Shown one piece after another: positions 18,601 through 22,637 of a DNA stretch of 22,637 nucleotides. The notes below the pieces were generated by a model. The model made no database searches, had not been told where the DNA came from, and was given only the letters and a program-made list of their open reading frames with translations. The translations under genes and the position numbers were made by a program. The DNA comes from Sphacelaria rigidula (taxonomy: Eukaryota > Phaeophyceae > Sphacelariales), in assembly GCA_964200075.2 (NCBI GenBank), contig CAXNAA020000323.1, forward strand, positions 1 to 22,637, read 5' to 3'. Position 1 is the first letter of the stretch. Every line of letters starts with the position of its first letter.

Positions 18601-19324
18601 GGTGTACTCTCGTGTGCAGGGGATCCACCCGAGATATCATGGGTATGTCGCGGTAGTGCAATGGTACCACCATGGAAGGCGCGGCCCATGGAAATGGCAT
18701 GGGAACATCGTGACAGTGGTATGAAGCTATCATAGAGGTATCGCGCGAAATGCCTCCAAGATGTTGTGCCAATGCAGTGGGGTCTTGATGAAAGCATGCC
18801 AACAACCTCACAGCATTGCCATGATATTCACACCGTGCCCTCTTGGGTTAGGTATAATCCTCACAGGAAAACCATACCTCACCATGAATGGAATAAGCTC
18901 TGCGGCCAATATTGCCGCACGTTGAGCGTTTCGGTAGAGAGCATTTCTAGCGTAAAGGTAAAGGTGGTCGAAACAACTATCGGAAGGTGATGCATTTGGA
19001 GGTGAAAGTACGCACTACGAAATTGTCACAGGGAACAGCTTGTTTAGCATGGATCGACAGAGGACAATCTATATTGGAACTTATCTTAGCCTCTGACCAA
19101 GTACCTGGCGCGATGCAGGGTATATTTTGACGCTTTTATCATATATCCTGTGCCGGGTTCAGCGCGGGTTTCGTCTGGTCTGCAATGCTCGCAGAGTGCG
19201 GGCACCAGGCTGTGTCGACGAATGGCCTCACCTGGTACTTGCGCTCCAGCTCTTTCAGCGTGGGCTCATAGGCCTTGAAGTGCTTTTTCAGTCGCTTCAG
19301 ATCCGTAGCCATCCTTGATTTCTC
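9463..19324 (-). CDS. SPAG16: SPAG16/PF20 axonemal central-pair WD40 protein, ten exons, N-terminus missing
   Basis: Exons in order on the minus strand are 19324-19232, 17843-17751, 16319-16113, 15173-15054, 14564-14382, 13956-13865, 13290-13116, 12811-12752, 12260-12102 and 9600-9463. All junctions are GT/AG; all are phase 0 except the 13865/13290 junction, which splits a Met codon. The join gives 439 residues: coiled coil (1-62), Gly/Ala/Gln-rich linker (63-131), then seven WD repeats (about 154-439). Diagnostic stretches such as RLKKHFKAYEPTLKELE, KEKMLMKLERDR, SDDETWKVWSVPN and CDADGVVKLWDARMV belong to SPAG16 (human) / PF20 (Chlamydomonas), not to other WD40 families. In those organisms the protein sits in the central-pair apparatus of motile axonemes and is needed for flagellar beating. 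Known members run to about 600-630 residues, so roughly 150-200 N-terminal residues are not accounted for here. The orthology is firm; the N-terminal start is unknown. Confidence 0.95.
10250..10664. mobile_element. hAT-type MITE with 8-bp target-site duplication
   Basis: The element is 415 bp. Perfect 20-bp terminal inverted repeats occupy 10250-10269 and 10645-10664, beginning CAGGGCTATACACG. An identical 8-bp direct repeat, GAAATATC, flanks it at 10242-10249 and 10665-10672. CAGGG-type ends and 8-bp duplications are typical of the hAT superfamily. There is no transposase; the interior is a degenerate array of GTAACGTNAACGT words, so it must have been moved by a transposase encoded elsewhere. 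It sits inside the last SPAG16 intron. Confidence 0.9.
10320..10640. repeat. Degenerate tandem array inside the MITE
   Basis: About four and a half units of 60-74 bp. Each has a T-run followed by ACGTGATGAACG or a variant, then GTAACGT/AACGTAACG words and AAATTTCAAATG. The ACGTGATG anchors occur near 10341, 10412, 10481, 10541 and 10615. The ACGT-rich words are largely self-complementary, so single strands would fold extensively. Confidence 0.8.
10771..11510 (+). pseudogene. Decayed non-LTR retrotransposon, reverse-transcriptase C-terminal part
   Basis: With frame changes and many stops, the plus strand reads GEGTVWALMFADD (catalytic FADD at 10825-10836), then WKWGGEDLLTVDQYTYLGME, CSWDAHMNEVI, KLETVQMAAAKK and finally AIVDRAAWQNVTQ...SVVEKVWKDIEG (about 11386-11490). 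This order (RT palm motif with DD, then the LGxxI-type thumb region and downstream domain) is that of LINE-type ORF2 proteins. It is broken beyond function and lies antisense within the last SPAG16 intron. Confidence 0.82.
12102..12260 (-). CDS. SPAG16: SPAG16 exon I: WD repeats 5 (end) and 6
   Basis: Fifty-three codons between acceptor TATGCAG|GTG and donor GTGAAG|GTAGGT. It completes repeat 5 with SCDADGVVKLWDARMV and holds repeat 6 up to ASNDGSVK. The repeat-6 blade lacks the GH dipeptide (GQHPLNAVCFD), a divergence shared by human SPAG16. Confidence 0.96.
12752..12811 (-). CDS. SPAG16: SPAG16 exon H: WD repeat 5 (first part)
   Basis: A 60-nt micro-exon encoding TFYGHTNAVTHVCSSLKGDV. The acceptor is GCACGCAG|ACA and the donor is GATGTG|GTGAGT. 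It fits exactly between CMQ of exon G and VGSCDADG of exon I in the family alignment. Confidence 0.94.
13116..13290 (-). CDS. SPAG16: SPAG16 exon G: WD repeats 3 (end) and 4
   Basis: The exon is 175 nt, with acceptor ACTCGCAG|GGA and donor CAG|GTGACG. The first base completes the split Met codon, giving the repeat-3 ending MDHTARLWDL. Repeat 4 follows from TFRGHVDSVNAVCWQP to DKTVSLWDARSGLCMQ. It is nearly word for word the conserved PF20 core. Confidence 0.97.
13360..13388 (+). other. G-quadruplex motif (plus strand) in the exon F-G intron
   Basis: Four runs of five G separated by ACA, AGA and AGA. In the SPAG16 transcript this becomes a C-run tract of the form CCCCCUCU, about 70 nt upstream of the exon G acceptor. 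A further run of seven G is at 13320-13326. Confidence 0.8.
13865..13956 (-). CDS. SPAG16: SPAG16 exon F: WD repeat 3 (first part)
   Basis: A 92-nt exon encoding ASCAVTFEDHTQAVWGVSFH followed by HSGDFLASCS, plus the first two bases of a Met codon. The acceptor is GTTGCAG|GCT and the donor is GAT|GTAAGT. It is the only recognised exon whose length is not a multiple of three together with its phase-2 partner exon G, so skipping it would shift the frame. The Asp-His replaces the usual Gly-His of the repeat, as in several PF20 proteins. Confidence 0.95.
14075..14123 (+). mobile_element. 3' terminus of a non-LTR retrotransposon
   Basis: GGTCAATGGCCAGGTGACTA followed by GGCAAGCAACAAATGAGTAC and GCCC. 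From GACTAAGG onward it is identical to the copy at 15873-15903. It lies in the SPAG16 intron between exons E and F, antisense to the gene. Little or no sequence upstream is recognisable as element, consistent with a heavily 5'-truncated insertion. Confidence 0.65.
14287..14319 (-). other. G-quadruplex motif (minus strand) in the exon E-F intron
   Basis: Four CCCC runs separated by TCT, then two CCC runs, on the plus strand. In the SPAG16 transcript they read as repeated GGGGAGA, starting about 60 nt after the exon E donor. This is complementary in register, apart from one extra base per unit, to the tract at 13360-13388. Confidence 0.8.
14382..14564 (-). CDS. SPAG16: SPAG16 exon E: WD repeats 1 (end) and 2
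   Basis: Sixty-one codons from AIIATVSDDETWKVWSVPN to KIWDFLQ, with acceptor TTTCCAG|GCA and donor CAG|GTGACA. It completes WD repeat 1 (SDDETWKVW) and contains all of repeat 2 (GEGHRNWVSGVAFHP to DNKVKIWDF). The WKVW/SVPN region is one of the most characteristic parts of the PF20 family. Confidence 0.96.
15054..15173 (-). CDS. SPAG16: SPAG16 exon D: entry to the WD40 propeller
   Basis: Forty codons between acceptor CCTGCAG|GTG and donor AAAG|GTCCGT. The exon starts VTNPFLDLVFQPPP, continues with ERFALRKSFKGH and ends SVSAVAFHPRK. It carries the first half of WD repeat 1 (GH dipeptide, then VAFHP). Its last Lys joins AIIATVSDDETW of the next exon, the same spacing as in human SPAG16. Confidence 0.94.
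15174..16112 (-). other. SPAG16 intron C-D
   Basis: A 939-nt intron. It contains the retrotransposon 3' end at 15785-15909. A short direct duplication, GACCCCTAATCTTCA, occurs at about 15255-15288. Nothing else is recognised. Confidence 0.8.
15785..15909 (+). mobile_element. 3' end of a non-LTR retrotransposon with remnant coding sequence
   Basis: The plus strand reads VEGVSIRSRNGAPSRKG from about 15794, then a short spacer and the shared terminus GACTAAGGCAAGCAACAAAT GAGTACGCC, followed by a C-run. The coding remnant is the extreme C-terminus of the retrotransposon protein as I recall it from brown-algal LINE-like elements; that recollection is not verified. It lies in the intron between exons C and D. 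Confidence 0.68.
16113..16319 (-). CDS. SPAG16: SPAG16 exon C: low-complexity linker
   Basis: The frame is open and phase 0 on both sides. The acceptor is TTTCTCCTCAG|GAT and the donor is ACA|GTGAGT. It encodes 69 residues. The start is rich in Gly, Ala, Arg and Gln (for example GRAARGPGQPGQ), and the end is KQKNDSKLPTEDT, leading into TNPFLDL of the next exon. PF20-family proteins have a poorly conserved linker here that ends in a similar Lys/Asp/Pro-rich stretch followed by an NP motif. The call rests on position, phase, good splice sites and the C-terminal tail, not on strong sequence identity. A further small exon in the 1431-nt intron before it cannot be excluded. Confidence 0.75.
16455..16567 (-). 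repeat. Dispersed repeat, copy 2
   Basis: On the minus strand: AGCGAGTGTGTCAGTTTGC, CTTGGGTACGTATATTGTG, TGACCACGGCTGCATCCCTG, GGGTCAGTTAGAGTACGACA and CAATCAATAAATC. A pyrimidine-rich tract of about 130 nt precedes it (to about 16690), and a TA microsatellite lies beyond. It is in the SPAG16 intron between exons B and C, in the gene's sense orientation. Confidence 0.8.
17068..17170 (+). repeat. Dispersed repeat, copy 3
   Basis: AGCGAGTGCCTACGTTTAG, TCTTGGGTACGTCTATCTG, GAGACTACGGCTAGATTCG, GGGGATCAGTTGATGTTCAT, then GTGACAATCACTGAATC. A pyrimidine-rich tract precedes it from about 16920. It lies in the same intron as copy 2 but on the opposite strand. Confidence 0.75.
17351..17471 (+). repeat. 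Dispersed repeat, copy 4
   Basis: AGCGAATGTTTCCGCTTGGG TACATTCGG, GTTGGAAACTCCGCTGAATT, GGGGGTCAGCAAATGTGCC, then ACATTCAATCAAG. It is more diverged than the other copies, but the order of blocks and the pyrimidine-rich lead-in (from about 17265) are retained. It lies about 180 bp after copy 3 in the same orientation. Confidence 0.68.
17751..17843 (-). CDS. SPAG16: SPAG16 exon B: coiled-coil segment
   Basis: A second 93-nt, phase 0-0 exon, with acceptor CCGTCACAG and donor CAG|GTGCGG. It encodes LAMKEKMLMKLERDRVKAKN followed by EAIEAQIKAMQ. Joined to exon A it keeps the exact residue spacing of the human protein between the EPT motif and EKML, which supports direct splicing A to B without a missing exon. 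It is rich in Lys, Glu and Met, as expected for a coiled coil. Confidence 0.92.
17844..19231 (-). other. SPAG16 intron A-B
   Basis: A 1388-nt intron. It contains the degenerate GATATCC repeats at 18031-18285 and a second diffuse CATGGG/CATGGGAAG-rich stretch at about 18360-18720. No RNA gene or coding sequence is recognised. Confidence 0.75.
18031..18285. repeat. Degenerate interrupted-palindrome repeats (GATATCCATNNGGGATATC)
   Basis: Variants of ATATCCATGCGGGATAT and ATACCCATCTGGGATGT recur roughly every 20-45 bp (for example near 18077, 18108, 18143, 18180 and 18240-18280). Each unit is itself partly inverted (ATATCC...GGGATAT), so the array can be read on both strands. It looks like an old tandem repeat. 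Confidence 0.65.
19232..19324 (-). CDS. SPAG16: SPAG16 exon A: coiled-coil segment
   Basis: This 93-nt, phase 0-0 exon lies between acceptor GCCGTTCAG and donor CAG|GTGAGG. It encodes 31 residues, EKSRMATDLKRLKKHFKAYE followed by PTLKELERKYQ. It corresponds to the conserved 'KKHYASYEPT' coiled coil of human SPAG16. The family has a further coding part upstream that I could not find, so this is the first exon recognised rather than the first exon of the gene. The internal ATG is not a plausible start, because homologues continue N-terminally through this point. Confidence 0.92.
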
Positions 19325-20233
19325 CTGAACGGCACACGATAGATATCAGAAGCGATAATTTCAGGTTGCATGATACGTTGTCGGAACGTTACACCCAAAC
19401 CTTCGGTGATCATAATCATGTCAGTCACAAGAGTTGACATTGTTGGCATGGACTGCGGTTGAGGGTGTGCAAACCAGGAACGTTCGTTGGTAGTTATAGT
19501 GCAGGGATTCGACGTTGATGCACATTGAACCTATGGCAGCGGTGACGATGAGAACCGGATAGCTTCCTCGTACATTGGTAGAATCGCTCGTTTAAGTGGG
19601 CCATGTTCGTATTGGGAGGGTAGTTGTATGCATGGGGTTATGATTATTGCAAGAAACGAATCGTGTGGAGGCTGCAATTCACGAATGCTATCAGGGAAGG
19701 AGAAATAGACTAGTTTGATGTGAGCAAAAAGTATCAGTAGATATGACCAGATCCTGTCAAGTGTAATTATGAACACGGGTCAAAGTGAAGTGGTGAGATC
19801 ACCGCGGGTAGCAGAATGAAGGGAGGCGGAAGAAGAGGAGCCAGCAAGTTACAAGAGCATTGATGCTGGCATCAAAGGGTTCAGAACCAAGCGGTTACAG
19901 CGTTCTCAGTTCCAAGTTGGTACACTTAGTAAAACAAGATGGGCGTTTCAAAGCGAGTCTGTGTTTGAGGAGATACCCTCAAACTCAGGGAAAACGGTAT
20001 GCCCCTGTCTCGTCCTATCGGTTGCTGACGTTTTCCCTCAGCTGGCGACTTTCGCGACGTTTCCTAGCCGTGTTTATGCATATGGTGTACGTTTTCTCTT
20101 GATCCCTTCTTCTCCCACTTTCCCGATCTCCCGCCTTGTTCCATTTACTCCTCACCCCTCTTTCGCTTTTTTTCGTTTTTTTTTTCTTTTCCCGCTGTTA
20201 TTTTTTGTTCATGACTTTGTGTTCGGATTTTGT

Positions 20234-20235
<2 letters not shown>
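19325..20235. other. Upstream of the recognised SPAG16 exons, nothing identified
   Basis: The missing N-terminal exons of SPAG16 could lie here or further right. I looked on the minus strand for the family's conserved N-terminal motifs (MGMTRTLD..., EWYEL-like, VPDVY-like) and did not find them by eye. The plus strand becomes T/C-rich from about 20080. Confidence 0.5.
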
Positions 20236-20271
<36 letters not shown>

Positions 20272-20299
20272 TGTTGTTGTTGCTGTTGTTGTCATGACC

Positions 20300-20333
<34 letters not shown>
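20236..20333. repeat. (GCT)n/(GTT)n compound microsatellite
   Basis: About nine GCT units, mixed GTT/GCT, a short interruption (CATGACCCATT), then about ten GTT units. The pattern of transition within the array suggests decay from one repeat type to the other. Poly-Ala/Val or poly-Cys frames read through it are artefacts. Confidence 0.95.
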
Positions 20334-20334
<1 letters not shown>

Positions 20335-20510
20335 CAGACAGCTGGGTCGCAACCTGCTTGCACGGCCACGTTTATTCTTGTTTATCTGTTAACGGTCTCA
20401 TGAGCGGGAAGCCATACGGCAGGGGCATATCTCTTTTTTGGTTTCTGCTCCGCTGTGTTTTTCGTCTTCTTTATTTCCCTTCCTTCCCTTCTTTCCTCTC
20501 GAGCTTTCTC

Positions 20511-20610
20511 AGCAAGTGTCCCTTCAATTTACCTTGGGTAAATCTATCTTGTGACCACGGATGGATTCGTAGCAGATTGATGAGTGTGCGATAATCAATC
20601 AAGAACTCAT
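20511..20610 (+). repeat. Dispersed repeat, copy 5
   Basis: AGCAAGTGTCCCTTCAATTT, CCTTGGGTAAATCTATCTTG, TGACCACGGATGGATTCG, then GTGTGCGATAATCAATCAAG. A long T/C-rich lead-in begins near 20435. It is upstream of the recognised part of SPAG16. Confidence 0.75.
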
Positions 20611-20739
20611 TCACGTAAACGCCACGTTTCTGATAGGGAAATCGGCGGAGCTCCTCGACATCTCGACATCTCGACATGGTGGAGGGACGTCTTCACAGGG
20701 CCGTTCAAGTGACATAGCATGACCAGGTAGGAACAGCCT

Positions 20740-21167
20740 ATCATCGAAATCGAGGATTGAGCTTTTTATTGAGGGTGAGAACCCGGAGAATTAAATTCTT
20801 CGTATCCACACCAGATCTTTGAAATATGGTTCCATTCCCTCACCTTCTGGTGACTGGTGACAACTGGTACACGCTATACAAAAATGGATTTCGATGACCG
20901 AAATGTTGGGGTTCTAGGTGAAGAAATAAGTTTGGGGAAATTAAGTGATCCGATCGCATCGCCGAAATTCCCCAAACTTGTTCCTTCACCTAGAACCCCA
21001 ACAGTTCGGTTATCAGAATCCAAATTTGTATGGCGTGTACCAGTTGTCAATAGCTACCAGTACGTGAAGGAATGGAACCACATGTCGAAGATTTGGTGCG
21101 GGTACGAATATTGTAATTCTCCGGGTTCTCATCCTCAATAAAAAGCCCCATCCTCAATTTCGATGAT
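20740..21167. mobile_element. Foldback element: ~203-bp inverted repeats around a ~20-bp loop
   Basis: Left arm 20740-20942 and right arm about 20964-21167 are imperfect reverse complements along their full length. Shared blocks include TTTTTATTGAG, GAGAACCCGGAGAATTA, TGGTTCCATTCC, GACAACTGGTACACG, GTTGGGGTTCTAGGTGAAG and AAGTTTGGGGAA. I see no convincing target duplication at the outer ends. It could be a foldback MITE or an inverted duplication; its transcript would form a long hairpin. Confidence 0.88.
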
Positions 21168-22637
21168 CGACTGATTAGAGCGGCTAACCTGCTTAGCACG
21201 GGGCTTTGAGAAGCAACCAGACACGTACCGTAATTATTTCTTCAGCATCGATGCGCTCTATCTATACTATAGTGACCTGGGATAGGCACGTGCAAGTCAG
21301 TATCCACACCGGGGACAGGGAAGGAGCTGCCAGAGGTACTGGAGGAAGCGGAATACTTCCACGTTGGGGAAACCAGGAAGTACAAACTATCCTGAGATAT
21401 ACATTGTACTCGGCGCAGTGAACTCTTTGTGGCTTTTGCTACCTTTTTCATCACCTAAGCCGAGGGGCATCTAAACCTGCTACAACCCAGATGTTCGATA
21501 CCAAGAGAGTACTGTAACACTTTAGAGGGAGGCCAAACGCCATCATCACGCATCGGAGGGGAGAAATCGATATGCCCAGAGGTGCTTCCGATGAGTCACA
21601 ACGGGAGGTCAAATCCTGCACGTGGAAGGTCAGCTGTAAAGTAGGGTGATTGGTTTCACGACATCACTGAGGTAAACGATGGCCGAGTCGTCGGCAGAGG
21701 CCGACATGCAGGCAGTGGTTCTCTGCAGCAAGGAGGCGTGAACTGGTCGGTGATGTTGGGGAGGCTTCGGACAAGGAGCACCACTTTCCTCGAGTTTTCC
21801 CTCAACAGTCAAAACGGATTGTATTCTGAAACGAAGGGCATAGCCAACCGAAGGACACTGCACAATTTCTTGCCTGCCTAGTTACTCAACAAATGAACCC
21901 AACAAAGCCGGATTATCCTCAACCACGTGCCTGGATATTTTCAACTGAGCCACATTCCCACCGAGTGGTTGCCTAGCGTCCTACGTAATGGAGCCAAGTA
22001 CAAGGTAGGAGACGGCTTGATCAGAGAACAAATGTTTACGACTGGTACTTCCTAACCGTGCCGTTTGCATGGTGCTTTTGAGGTAACTTTGCCACACAGC
22101 TAAGGCGAACATGGCTTCAGCGGCAAGGGCGCAAGGCGCAAGGGGGAGAGTAACCACTAGCTGTTACGAGGGTTTGAGTCATGGTGCGTTTCGGGACTCG
22201 GAGTGGCAGTTTTGAAAACAGGGTGTTCTTTTTAATGGGGAGACCTCAGAAGGCATACGGAGAAACGTCAGGGTACTAATAGAAAGGTTGCGTGTTTTAG
22301 AAACGGCTAAAGTTCCGACATTCCGAGATTGTTATTTGACTGTTTGTTCACATACGTGACATCACGCGGTTAGGATGGGTCAAGAAAAGGAACTCATTGA
22401 GACTTCAAATCGGGATGGCCAACAGCGAAGAAGCAGGGAGAGAATGCATTTTGCAGTAAACATTGTGTTTACAACAAAACGCGGTGTGAAAGATGGGAGA
22501 GTGATTTGAGAAGGGCCAGTGAGGTATCAACTACAACAGAGTACCGAATGAGAGTACTAGCGGAAGTATCGGCTGTCTGGTTCAGAACGGTGTAGATGGT
22601 TTGAATGATATGCTTCCGATCTAGCACGCGGGGGGGG
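21168..22637. other. No recognisable gene at the right edge
   Basis: Only short open frames without domain similarity. A frame at 21863-21630 on the minus strand is open but shows no family. The window ends in a run of seven G. Confidence 0.5.

Noticed and set aside
19961-20392. 143-codon plus-strand frame with poly-Ala and poly-Cys
   Set aside because: Produced by the GCT/GTT microsatellite and T/C-rich DNA.
20857-21141. 94-codon open frame on the plus strand
   Set aside because: It runs across both arms and the loop of the foldback element.
22631-22637. Terminal G-run as a telomere-like end
   Set aside because: A single homopolymer without repeat units; more likely a sequence or assembly break.

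Overview
This is a eukaryotic nuclear window. It contains one gene I can identify with confidence, split by nine long introns and embedded in repeat-rich, mostly non-coding DNA. On the minus strand, from about 19324 down to 9463, it encodes the orthologue of SPAG16/PF20, the WD40 protein of the ciliary and flagellar central-pair apparatus. I could join ten exons with canonical GT/AG junctions and consistent phases. They give 439 contiguous residues: a coiled-coil segment, a low-complexity linker, and a complete seven-bladed WD40 propeller that ends in a stop directly after the last Trp-Ser. The N-terminal part that normally precedes the coiled coil was not found; it is upstream, beyond 19324 or outside the window.

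The organism has a motile flagellum or cilium, introns mostly of 300-2500 bp, intermediate GC content and many decayed transposons. That combination fits a brown alga or another large-genome stramenopile. This is inference: no rRNA or other marker gene is present to confirm it.

Layout. 1-60: 3' end of a non-LTR retrotransposon that runs off the left edge. 441-550: one copy of a dispersed repeat. 1446-5132: a 3.7-kb block bounded by two diverged direct repeats of about 214 bp; its interior is strongly C-rich on the plus strand, with CAG repeats and one doubtful minus-strand reading frame. 5133-8520: no recognisable gene. 8523-8874: a 116-120 bp unit in three nearly identical tandem copies. 9463-19324: the SPAG16 gene. 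Its 2.5-kb last intron carries a hAT-type MITE, with perfect 20-bp terminal inverted repeats and an exact 8-bp target duplication, and a decayed reverse-transcriptase fragment. Other introns carry two more retrotransposon 3' ends, three copies of the dispersed repeat, degenerate GATATCC repeats, and two complementary G-run/C-run tracts on either side of one exon. 19325-22637: a GCT/GTT microsatellite, a fifth copy of the dispersed repeat, and a foldback element with arms of about 203 bp; no coding region was recognised.

All retrotransposon remnants lie on the plus strand, so those inside the gene are antisense to SPAG16. The gene itself looks intact: every recognised exon is open, and the WD repeats retain their GH and WD-type signature positions.
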